Assembly (NCBI GenBank): GCA_029555085.1
Contig: JAKPTO010000052.1
Span: forward strand, 1 to 61,599
From: a bacterium
GTDB lineage: Bacteria; Patescibacteriota; Patescibacteriia; UBA1558; S5-K13
Length of the DNA: 61,599 nucleotides
Reading direction: 5' to 3'
Shown here one piece after another: positions 34,296-42,431 of the stretch. The first letter of the stretch is position 1, and every line of letters begins with the position of its first letter. A program made the position numbers and the translations under genes. Under the pieces are notes generated by a model. That model ran no database searches. It was not told the DNA's origin and saw only the letters and a program-made list of their open reading frames with translations.

Positions 34296-36068
34296 CTATA
34301 TTTCCAAACTTCTATTCTGTACCTTTTCCAATAAATCTTTCACGAATTTGTCTTTTGAAATTTCAACTAAATCTTTTTGACCTCTCACGCGAACTGATAA
34401 TTTTACAGATGCGATTTCCTTATCTCCAATAACTAAAACATAAGGAATTTTTTCATGTGACGATTTTCTTATTTTATTTCCAACTGTTTCACTCGTATCA
34501 TCGATCTCAACCCTTATTCCAAACTTTTCAAATTCATCTGCTAATTTTTTACAATGTTCAATATGTGATTCACCAACTGAAATAATCTTCACCTGAACAG
34601 GGGAGAGCCATAAAGGAAATGCGCCAGCATAATGTTCAACCAAAACTCCCAAAAATCTTTCAACGCTTCCCAAAATTGCGCGATGAATCATAACTGGTCT
34701 CATTTTCTGATTATTTGGTGCTTCATAAGTTAAATCAAATTTTTCTGGCATTTGAAAATCAAGTTGAATTGTTCCGCATTGCCATCTGCGACCAATTGCA
34801 TCATTTAAATGAAAATCAATTTTAGGACCATAAAAAGCGCCATCACCCTCATTTAATTTGTATTCTTTTTTAGTTGAGTCAAGCACTTCTTTTAAAGTAT
34901 TTTCAGCAAGCGCCCAAAGTTCCGGATCTCCCATTGCTTTTTCTGGTCTTGTAGATAATTCCATTTGATATGAAAATCCAAAAGTAGAGTACACTTCATC
35001 AACTAAATTTATTAAATCTAATATTTCATCTTTTATTTGTTCTCGGGTACAAAACACATGAGCATCGTCTTGAGTAAAAAACCTCACCCTAAATAATCCC
35101 GATAAAACTCCTGACAATTCATGTCTGTGACAAATTCCAAATTCTCCAGCACGAATCGGCAAATCCCTATAAGAATATTGATGGGATTTGTAAATTAATA
35201 AATTTCCAGGACAATTCATTGGTTTTAGAGCATAATCAACTTCATCAACTTTTGTAAAATACATATTGTCTTTGTAGTGATCCCAATGCCCTGATTGTAA
35301 CCACAAAGCTTTGTTTAAAATTATTGGAGTTTTATTTATTTCATAATTTCTCTTATGCATTTTCTCTGTCAAAAATTCAACTAATTTATCCCAAATAATC
35401 GTTCCTTTTGAATGAAAAAATGGCATTCCAGGTGCTTCTTCATGAAAACTAAATAAATCTAATTCTTTTCCAATTTTTCTATGATCCCTGCGTTCTGCTT
35501 CTTCTAACAATTTTAGATAATCATCCAGTTCTTTTTGATTCTCAAATGCAATTCCATAAATGCGAGTTAACATTTTATTTTTTTCATTTCCGCGCCAATA
35601 AGCGCCAGCAAGTTTTGTTAATTTAAATGCGCAATCTTTTAATTCTCCTGTGCTTTCAACATGAGGACCACGACATAAATCAACAAACTCTCCAGTTTTA
35701 TAAGTTGAAACTTTTTCAACTGTTCCAAAATTTTCTTCGTCATTTATTTTTGTTGTACCTTTTTTATCCAAATCTTTTAATAATTCTACCTTGTAATCCT
35801 GATTTAATTTTATAAATAAGTTTATTGCATCTTTTAATTTCATTTCCTCTCGTTCAAATTTCAAATCAGATGAAATAATTTTTTTCATTTCATTTTCAAT
35901 TTCCTGTAATTTATCTTCTGAGATAGAGGATGGCAATTCAATATCATAATAAAATCCATTTTCAATACTAGGACCTACTCCAAATTTTGATTTTGGATAA
36001 AGTTTTAAAACAGCGCTCGCCATAACATGAGCAAGTGAATGTCTTAATAATTCCATATCTTTTTTCAT
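34296..36068 (-). CDS. thrS: Threonine--tRNA ligase without N-terminal TGS domain
   Basis: A 590-residue class II synthetase charging tRNA-Thr. It begins almost directly at the editing domain (LLRHSLAHVMASA, residues 7-19), so the ~60-residue TGS domain of typical ~640-residue ThrRS is absent. The zinc-site and catalytic motifs are present: MNCPGN, RAGEFGICHRHELSG (motif 2), FYGPKIDFH and RPVMIHRAILGS (motif 3). The C-terminal anticodon-binding domain is complete. It is preceded by a ~290-base leader with a T-box-like antiterminator and terminator, so its expression is probably controlled by uncharged tRNA-Thr. Confidence 0.95.
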   Translation of the reverse strand: MKKDMELLRHSLAHVMASAVLKLYPKSKFGVGPSIENGFYYDIELPSSISEDKLQEIENEMKKIISSDLKFEREEMKLKDAINLFIKLNQDYKVELLKDLDKKGTTKINDEENFGTVEKVSTYKTGEFVDLCRGPHVESTGELKDCAFKLTKLAGAYWRGNEKNKMLTRIYGIAFENQKELDDYLKLLEEAERRDHRKIGKELDLFSFHEEAPGMPFFHSKGTIIWDKLVEFLTEKMHKRNYEINKTPIILNKALWLQSGHWDHYKDNMYFTKVDEVDYALKPMNCPGNLLIYKSHQYSYRDLPIRAGEFGICHRHELSGVLSGLFRVRFFTQDDAHVFCTREQIKDEILDLINLVDEVYSTFGFSYQMELSTRPEKAMGDPELWALAENTLKEVLDSTKKEYKLNEGDGAFYGPKIDFHLNDAIGRRWQCGTIQLDFQMPEKFDLTYEAPNNQKMRPVMIHRAILGSVERFLGVLVEHYAGAFPLWLSPVQVKIISVGESHIEHCKKLADEFEKFGIRVEIDDTSETVGNKIRKSSHEKIPYVLVIGDKEIASVKLSVRVRGQKDLVEISKDKFVKDLLEKVQNRSLEI

Positions 36069-36088
36069 ATATTTGTAAATTATTAATC

Positions 36089-36359
36089 AATAAAAAAATC
36101 CCAAAAAACTTACCAATTTTGGGACCCTATTTTATCACTCAACAAATGTAAACAACCTACTACTAGAAACGAACAAAGTGAGCGAAGGGTGGTTCCACCC
36201 AAATTCTCTGCAAAATTCATGAAATTTCACAAAGCACTTTATAAATTGTCTTAAAGTTTAGAGCGCCTTATGGAGCTACTCTTACGAGTATTGGTTTGGT
36301 AAACCAATCAATCACTTCTGAAAAGAAGTATATCAAAAATATTTTTAAAATGCAAATAA
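36089..36359 (-). promoter_or_regulatory. T-box-like riboswitch leader of thrS
   Basis: On the minus strand the T-box core reads GGG-UGGAACC-ACC (36200-36188). Two mutually exclusive structures can form. The antiterminator pairs AATTTGGG (36205-36198) with CCCAAAATT (36123-36115) and ACC (36190-36188) with GGT (36126-36124), leaving the 7-nt UGGAACC bulge exactly as in T-boxes. The terminator pairs TCCCAAAA (36124-36117) with TTTTGGGA (36106-36099) and runs into seven T (36098-36092). UGGA would pair with UCCA, the 3' end of both tRNA-Thr genes of this window. An upstream hairpin (36290-36308) presents ACC, a Thr codon, in its loop. A canonical long Stem I is not recognised. Confidence 0.75.
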
Positions 36360-36365
36360 AAAAAT

Positions 36366-36395
36366 ATTATATCAATCAAAACCCTTTCTAAACAA
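36366..36395 (-). promoter_or_regulatory. Promoter of the thrS leader
   Basis: On the minus strand TTGTTT (36395-36390), an 18-base spacer and TATAAT (36371-36366), preceded by TG-A to give the extended form TGATATAAT. The predicted start near 36359 leaves a leader of about 290 bases before the thrS ATG. Confidence 0.65.
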
Positions 36396-36418
36396 AAAGC
36401 CGGGAACATATCCCGACT
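36392..36418 (-). terminator. Terminator after the baseplate-J-like gene
   Basis: On the minus strand agtcggga (36418-36411) pairs with tcccggct (36405-36398) and is followed by a T-run. It ends the transcript of the gene at 36444-37622 just before the thrS promoter. Confidence 0.82.
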
Positions 36419-36443
36419 CTTTCTCAAAAAAGATAATAAATTA

Positions 36444-37622
36444 TTACTCTATAATAACTTTTATGTGATCTGCCATTTTAGGAGCTTTTTTAACCCAGAA
36501 AGGAGTAAATTTCACTTTTACATTTTCAACGCCCGCTATTGTTCTAAAATAATCAATTATTTCTTCCTGTGTTAACCCCTTGAATTTTTCTGTATTAAAG
36601 GCTTCTGCACCTGAATCAGCAACAATACTTGCAGATAATTCTGATTCTATAGTAGCGCTTTTTTCTTCAGATATGTAACCACTAATATGATATTTAAATG
36701 ACTCGTCATCGTAATTTAAAAGTTTTTGCCCCTGAGAAAGTTGTTTATCCAAAAGTGATTGCGCTAATTTAACTAGCTCTTCTTCATTAAAAACCACGCC
36801 CACAACTTTTAATTTTACTGTATATTCAAATTTCGAAACCTTGTCTCCTAATTTTTTATTAGCTGTTCTTGAAACAACTTCTGTATATATAGAATTTTCA
36901 TCTATTGTTTCATTTTGACTTAAAACTTCTTTTATTTTAAACGCTGCGTCAACTTTCAAATCATTTGTAAGTTCTAATTCTGCTTTATCAAAATCTTCCT
37001 GCGTTATTTGATTTATTGTTATGCTTTCTTTTGTCATTGCATTTTCTAATTCTCCGTAAACATATTTCTGCGAATCTGCATTAAGTCCTGGAATAGTGAA
37101 TTTACCAGGTTGTTCTGCATATTCTTCTCCAATTTCATCAGCTATAACATAAGCATTTATGGATCCATTTCCCGGAATAGTAACTCTGTCCTGTATCCTA
37201 AAAATCTTTCCACTTTGCGATTGAAATCTTGTTGTGGCAATAAGTGTTTGACTTGTGGATCTATTATTTACAATTTTCATTGTTCCACCATATTTATCTG
37301 CGGATGTTTTCTTTTCCAAAACATAGAATTCTTTAGTTTTTTCTAAGGTTAGCTCAACCATTCTCCCGTTTAAAATATTAGTTTCTAAATAATTATTATT
37401 AGTTATTCCTTCTTTCACTTGAGTTGTTGCGCTTATCTTAGCTGTTTGACTTTTTACTTTTACTATTATCTCTGCTCTTGATAAAGAAAAATATAAAATA
37501 ATCGCAACCAAAAATATTGTTGCAAAAATAAATATACTTGCAATTTTTTTATAAGTAGAGCTAATAGAGTTTGCTCTTGTTCTTTGTATATTATTACTTT
37601 CAAAATTTGTATTAATTACCAT
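36444..37622 (-). CDS. Membrane-anchored baseplate J/gp47-like protein
   Basis: A 392-residue protein with one transmembrane helix near residues 27-47 and a long extracytoplasmic part. The segment FRIQDRVTIPGNGSINAYVIADEIGEEY (quoted in parts: VTIPGNGSI, GEEYAEQPGKFTIPGL) resembles the beta-rich region of baseplate J-like proteins, a family label often given to such CPR proteins. The N-terminal anchor argues against a phage tail role and for an envelope-attached assembly. The function is unknown. It lies between thrS and dnaE on the same strand and has its own terminator. Confidence 0.6.
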   Translation of the reverse strand: MVINTNFESNNIQRTRANSISSTYKKIASIFIFATIFLVAIILYFSLSRAEIIVKVKSQTAKISATTQVKEGITNNNYLETNILNGRMVELTLEKTKEFYVLEKKTSADKYGGTMKIVNNRSTSQTLIATTRFQSQSGKIFRIQDRVTIPGNGSINAYVIADEIGEEYAEQPGKFTIPGLNADSQKYVYGELENAMTKESITINQITQEDFDKAELELTNDLKVDAAFKIKEVLSQNETIDENSIYTEVVSRTANKKLGDKVSKFEYTVKLKVVGVVFNEEELVKLAQSLLDKQLSQGQKLLNYDDESFKYHISGYISEEKSATIESELSASIVADSGAEAFNTEKFKGLTQEEIIDYFRTIAGVENVKVKFTPFWVKKAPKMADHIKVIIE

Positions 37623-37673
37623 ATTTTTATTTTAATTTTTACAATATAATTATATAACAAAATAACAAAAAAA

Positions 37674-37841
37674 TCACCCATTTAAAATATTATCTATCTT
37701 TTCTCTTAAATCATAAGAATCTAACACAAGTCCATTTATCCTAATCTTATTTATCTCACTGCCTCTTTTTACATAAAAATACACGGGAGACTTACCAGGA
37801 TATTTTGAAAATAAAGATTTAAATTTTTCTATTTGTCCACC
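37674..37841 (-). pseudogene. Out-of-frame C-terminal domain of DnaE
   Basis: In the +1 frame relative to dnaE, the minus strand encodes 55 residues starting GGQIEKFKSLFSKYPGKSPV and ending in DNILNG before TGA. This is the conserved DnaE C-terminal segment (normally L-LF--YPG--PVY). It overlaps the 3' end of the main dnaE frame by 23 bases. The slip site reads AAT TCT AGG TGG in frame 0 and TCT A GGT in the +1 frame. It may be a genuine mutation, a sequence error, or programmed frameshifting at the AGG codon. Confidence 0.85.
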
Positions 37842-40800
37842 TAGAATTAATCTCTATTTCAATTGGTTTTATTTCTTCAATTGAATTAGTATTTGAGTCA
37901 ATATTTGAAAAACTTTCTGCTAAAATTTTTGGTTGGTCGTCTTTAAAATTTAATTTACCCTTCACAGAAACTATATTGTCTTCTACTAATATATCTAAAT
38001 ATTCTTCGCATAATTTAGGAAATACAATAACTTCTATCTGTGCAGAGGAGTCCTCAATTGTAACAAACAACATTCTTTCATTATTTTTTGTAAAAACTTT
38101 TTGAATCGAATTTATAATACCCGCAAGCTCTACAACTTGCTCTTTTTTCAATTGCCTTACTTTGGTAATTGGCTTTATCCTATCGGAAATATGTTTTTCA
38201 TATGCTTTAAATGGATGTCCTGTAATATAAAGTCCCAGCATCTGTTTTTCCCATGATAATTTTTCTCTTGAATCAACTGGCGGATATTGTTCAAGTCTTA
38301 TTTTTGGTTTTTCATAATTACTCATTCCAGAAAAAATATTAAATTGTCCATTTTCTGATTCTTTTCTTTGATTTCTATTAAACTCCAATAATTTATCTAT
38401 ATTTTTTAATAATAAATTCTGCTCTCCCAGTGCATTCATTGCGCCAGATTTTATCAAACTTTCTAATGATTTTTTATTTAAATCCTTGTCTTGAATTCTT
38501 GAAAGAAAATCCTCAATGCTTTGAAATTCGCCGTTTTGTTTTCTTTCTTTAATTATTGCTTTAACAATATTATTTCCAACATTTTTTATTGCATTTAATC
38601 CAAATCTTATTTTTTTGCGTCCCTCTTTTAACTCATCTGCTAAAACTGTAAATGTTGAAAAACTTCTATTTATATCCGGTGCTAAAACTTCTATTCCCAT
38701 ATTTTCACATTCCTTTATTTTAAATGCGACTTTCTCTATATCATTTTGATCAGCTGTAAGCAATGCCGCCATAAATTCAGCCGGATAATTTGCTTTAAAG
38801 TATGCTGTCTGAAAAGCAATCATTGCATAACAAGTTGCATGTGACTTATTGAATCCATAACTCGCAAATGGTTCAATTGTTTTCCAAATTTTTTCTGCAA
38901 CTTTCTTTGTTATACCATTTTTTATCATTCCATTTATCAATTTTTCTTTCTGTTCCTCTAATAATTCTTTTATTTTTTTTCCTACGGCCTTACGAAGCAC
39001 ATCAGCCTCAGCATAAGTAAATCCCGCGAGTTCTTTCGCAATATCCATGACCTGCTCTTGGTAAATAGCAATTCCATATGTATTCTGTAAAATTGGTTTT
39101 AATCTATAATCATCATAGACAATTTTTCTTCTTCCATGTTTACCATTTATAAAATCTGGTATAAATTGCATAGGTCCAGGACGATACAAAGACACCATAG
39201 CAATTATATCTTCAAATTCTGTTGGCTTTAATTGTTTTAAATATCTTTTCATTCCAGAGGACTCAAGTTGAAAAACTCCGGTTGTTTGTCCACGCTGTAA
39301 AAGTTCGAAAGTTTTCTTATCTGTTAAATCAATATTTTTTAAATCAAATTTAATTCCGTGAATTTTTTCTATAATTTCTATTACATTTTCTATAATTGTT
39401 AAGTTGGACAAACCCAAAAAATCCATTTTTAAAAGTCCTATATCTTCAATTGGATGAAGAGAGTATTGAGAAATTATGGTTTGATCAGAAGAAGATGCGT
39501 ATTGCAATGGAACAATATCCGTTAATGGATCTTTACTTATAACAACGCCACACGCATGCATTGAATGATGTCTTGCAACGCCTTCTAATTTTTTTGCATA
39601 ATCAATTAAAACCTTTGCCTGAGGATCGTTATTGTATGCATCTTTTAATTCGGGAGACATGATAAGAGCTTCTTTAAAACTGGCCATTTGCGGAATCATC
39701 TTTGCTATTTTATCGCAATAATTGTAACTATAACCAAGTACACGGCCAACATCTCTTATTGCAGCACGAGCAGCCAGAGTTCCAAAGGTTATAATTTGAG
39801 CAACGCGATCTTTACCATATTTATTTTCAACATACTTTATAATTTCATTTCTTCTTGTATCAGCAAAATCCATATCAATATCAGGCATTGAGATTCTATC
39901 TGGATTTAAAAATCTCTCAAAAATTAATCCATATTTCAATGGATCAATATCCGTAATATTTAACAAATATGAAACAATGCTTCCGGCTGCGCTCCCACGA
40001 CCAGGACCAACAACTATTTTATTTTTTTTTGCCCAATTTACAAAATCAGCGACTATTAAAAAATAAGAAGCAAAACCGGTTTTTTCTATAATACTAAATT
40101 CATAATCTAATTGTTGTCTAATTTTTTCAGTAACCTTCCCATTATATCTGTATTTCAAACCCTCCTCACATAATTCTCTCAAATATGAATTATCTGTTTT
40201 TCCTTCCGGCAATTCAAAGTGTGGAAGTAAAATTTTATTTAATTCTATCTCCACATTACACATATCCGCTACTTTAGAAGTATTAGAGATTGCATCTGGA
40301 TAATCTTTAAATCCTTCTGTCATTTGCTCTGGAGATCTAAAAGATAAATCGAAATCTGTCAAGCTCATTCTATCTTTATCATCAATTTTTTTCTTGCTCT
40401 GAAGACACATTAAAATATCCTGAGCTTCTTTATCTTCTGGCTTTAGGTAATGAACATCATTTGTAGCAAGTAGAGGAATGTCCAATTTTTTTGAAAACAT
40501 AGACATTGCCTCATTAACTTTTATCTGCTCTTTTTCATTTGGGTGATATTGCATTTCCAAATAAAAATTGTCCCTGCCGAATAAATTTGCATATTTTTTA
40601 ATTAATTCTTCAGCTCCTTTTGTATCTCCGGATAAAATTGTTTTAGGAATTTGCCCATTTAAGCAAGCAGTAGAGCATATTAATCCATTATGATATTTTT
40701 CTAACAACTCAAAATCTATTCTTGGCTTATAATAAAAGCCCTGTAAATGAGCGATTGAAGTTAATTTTAAAAGATTTTTATAGCCAATATTGTTTTTTGC

Positions 40801-41073
40801 AAGCAAAATCAAGTGATATGGTCTTGCATCCATGTTTGAATTCTTATCGCTTATTCTCCTCCTTGCAAGATAAAATTCACATCCTATTATTGGTTTTATA
40901 TTTTGTTTTAAGCATTCTTTATAAAACTCTATAACTCCATACATGGAACCATGATCAGTAATTGCAAGCGCGTTCATATCATAACTTTTTGCTTCAGCAA
41001 CAAAGTCTTTAATCTTTGGAAGACCGTCAAGCAAACTATAATGTGTATGATTGTGCAAATGAACAAATTTCAT
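37819..41073 (-). CDS. dnaE: DNA polymerase III alpha subunit, C-terminus cut by frameshift
   Basis: A 1084-residue replicative polymerase. The N-terminal PHP domain starts FVHLHNHTHYSLLDG. The polymerase core has the two catalytic aspartates in PDIDMDFADTRR and the GPGRGSAAGS motif. YGFNKSHA and the helix-hairpin-helix region follow, and the OB domain VELAGIINSI lies near residue 975. The frame then reads NSRWTNRKI and stops. The expected C-terminal domain continues in the +1 frame at 37674-37841, so one base is extra (or two are missing) near 37840-37845. Confidence 0.94.
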   Translation of the reverse strand: MKFVHLHNHTHYSLLDGLPKIKDFVAEAKSYDMNALAITDHGSMYGVIEFYKECLKQNIKPIIGCEFYLARRRISDKNSNMDARPYHLILLAKNNIGYKNLLKLTSIAHLQGFYYKPRIDFELLEKYHNGLICSTACLNGQIPKTILSGDTKGAEELIKKYANLFGRDNFYLEMQYHPNEKEQIKVNEAMSMFSKKLDIPLLATNDVHYLKPEDKEAQDILMCLQSKKKIDDKDRMSLTDFDLSFRSPEQMTEGFKDYPDAISNTSKVADMCNVEIELNKILLPHFELPEGKTDNSYLRELCEEGLKYRYNGKVTEKIRQQLDYEFSIIEKTGFASYFLIVADFVNWAKKNKIVVGPGRGSAAGSIVSYLLNITDIDPLKYGLIFERFLNPDRISMPDIDMDFADTRRNEIIKYVENKYGKDRVAQIITFGTLAARAAIRDVGRVLGYSYNYCDKIAKMIPQMASFKEALIMSPELKDAYNNDPQAKVLIDYAKKLEGVARHHSMHACGVVISKDPLTDIVPLQYASSSDQTIISQYSLHPIEDIGLLKMDFLGLSNLTIIENVIEIIEKIHGIKFDLKNIDLTDKKTFELLQRGQTTGVFQLESSGMKRYLKQLKPTEFEDIIAMVSLYRPGPMQFIPDFINGKHGRRKIVYDDYRLKPILQNTYGIAIYQEQVMDIAKELAGFTYAEADVLRKAVGKKIKELLEEQKEKLINGMIKNGITKKVAEKIWKTIEPFASYGFNKSHATCYAMIAFQTAYFKANYPAEFMAALLTADQNDIEKVAFKIKECENMGIEVLAPDINRSFSTFTVLADELKEGRKKIRFGLNAIKNVGNNIVKAIIKERKQNGEFQSIEDFLSRIQDKDLNKKSLESLIKSGAMNALGEQNLLLKNIDKLLEFNRNQRKESENGQFNIFSGMSNYEKPKIRLEQYPPVDSREKLSWEKQMLGLYITGHPFKAYEKHISDRIKPITKVRQLKKEQVVELAGIINSIQKVFTKNNERMLFVTIEDSSAQIEVIVFPKLCEEYLDILVEDNIVSVKGKLNFKDDQPKILAESFSNIDSNTNSIEEIKPIEIEINSRWTNRKI

Positions 41074-41155
41074 AATATTTTATAAAGCTATAAAAACAAA
41101 AATATAATTAAAAAATATTTTAATTCTAAAATTTTAATTTGAGAAATAGTAAAGA

Positions 41156-41479
41156 TTATTTTTGTTTTCTAGTTTTTGTTTTTGTATTTTGCTTTTTTGA
41201 TGATTTTTTCTTAAAAAAACCCTTATCAATATATTGTATAAGCTTATCTGTAATTACATTAAATAGCTTAAAATATGTTGCAGAACTCTTAGCCTTTTGT
41301 TTCATATCTGAAACAAAATCATTAACAGAAGTAGTTATCTTCGAAATGAAATTAATTACATCATGTGTTTTCTTAAGTGTTTTTATTAAATAAAACAACA
41401 ACCAACACAAAAACACAGCGACAAACAATGAACAAATGGATAATGTTAAATACAATATATCCAACGATGAATTTATCAT
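41156..41479 (-). CDS. Small membrane protein with helical tail (DUF948/YtxH-like)
   Basis: A 107-residue protein with an N-terminal transmembrane helix (about residues 7-33) and an amphipathic helical stretch (TSVNDFVSDMKQKAKSSATY). The tail is very lysine-rich. The layout resembles DUF948-type envelope-associated proteins, with no known reaction. It has its own extended -10 promoter, and the region downstream leads to dnaE after an 80-base gap. Confidence 0.55.
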   Translation of the reverse strand: MINSSLDILYLTLSICSLFVAVFLCWLLFYLIKTLKKTHDVINFISKITTSVNDFVSDMKQKAKSSATYFKLFNVITDKLIQYIDKGFFKKKSSKKQNTKTKTRKQK

Positions 41480-41515
41480 ATTTTTGTTTTTTAATTTTTA
41501 ATTTTGAACAAATTT

Positions 41516-41524
41516 ATTATAGCA
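41516..41524 (-). promoter_or_regulatory. Extended -10 promoter of the small membrane protein gene
   Basis: TGCTATAAT on the minus strand, 36 bases before the ATG at 41479. It is identical to the elements at 251 and 22668. Confidence 0.55.
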
Positions 41525-41609
41525 CATTTTCAATTATTTATAAAAAAGTGTAAAATATAAGTAGTAAAAAATAAAATTTTTTAACTTTTATAACTTTATA
41601 AATAATTAT

Positions 41610-42431
41610 ATGATTATAAAAAATAAAATATCAGACAAAGAAATAGAAAGAAATCTGTGGTTCATAAACAATTTAAAAAAAATAAAAAAGGCAATAATTT
41701 TAATACTGATTATTTCGTGTCTAATAATTTATGCATTTGCCATATTTGGATTTATAAAATTTTTTACAGAAAAAGATGTTGAACTTGATAATTTTGCATC
41801 CGTAAAATTCGAAAACAAAACAAGACCTCAAAACCTTGTAGTACAAGATCAGCAAATAATAAATAGAGGCGATGGTAAATACGATGTTGTAATTACAATT
41901 CAAAATCCAAACGAAAAATTTTTTGCAAAAGAGGTAAAATACAAAATTGTAATAAGTGGTATTCAAACACAAGAAAAAACAACTTTTATAATGCCAGGGG
42001 AAACAAAAAAAATAGTAGAATTATCCATACCCTCGGCCAATCTAATAGACGATGTAGATATATCATTCATAGAAATAGCATGGTATAGAATTAAACAAAA
42101 AGATGTAGAGAAACTAAAAGAACAAGTTTTTGAAATAAAAGAACAAAGTATAAATATAAATCCAGAAGACAGATCAATAAGAAACTGGATTGAATTCAAA
42201 GTAAAAAATATATCCCCATACAATCTCAAACAATCTAAATTTTATGTATTTTTATATGTTGGCTCACAAATCGTAGCTACAAATCAAATAGAACAGACTT
42301 ATTTTAAATCAAATGAGGAAAGAAATATGCAATCTAGTTGGTATTATGTATTACCATCTTATGCTACCTTAGAAGTCCAATATGAAACAAATTTACTTGA
42401 TAAAAATAATTACTTTATAGAAACTAAATGA
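41610..42431 (+). CDS. Single-pass membrane protein with extracytoplasmic beta domain
   Basis: A 273-residue protein with a basic cytoplasmic N-terminus, one transmembrane helix (about residues 27-51) and a ~220-residue beta-rich extracytoplasmic part. The latter reads like two Ig-like/FixG-type domains (VVITIQNPNEKFFAKEVKYK; FKVKNISPYNLKQSKFYVFL). The function is unknown. It overlaps rodA by the ATGA start-stop junction (4 bases), so the two are translationally coupled and may cooperate in envelope growth. Confidence 0.6.
   Translation: MIIKNKISDKEIERNLWFINNLKKIKKAIILILIISCLIIYAFAIFGFIKFFTEKDVELDNFASVKFENKTRPQNLVVQDQQIINRGDGKYDVVITIQNPNEKFFAKEVKYKIVISGIQTQEKTTFIMPGETKKIVELSIPSANLIDDVDISFIEIAWYRIKQKDVEKLKEQVFEIKEQSININPEDRSIRNWIEFKVKNISPYNLKQSKFYVFLYVGSQIVATNQIEQTYFKSNEERNMQSSWYYVLPSYATLEVQYETNLLDKNNYFIETK

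Noticed and set aside
36444-37622. Prophage tail gene cluster
   Set aside because: Only one baseplate-J-like protein, with an N-terminal membrane anchor, and no other phage genes around it.
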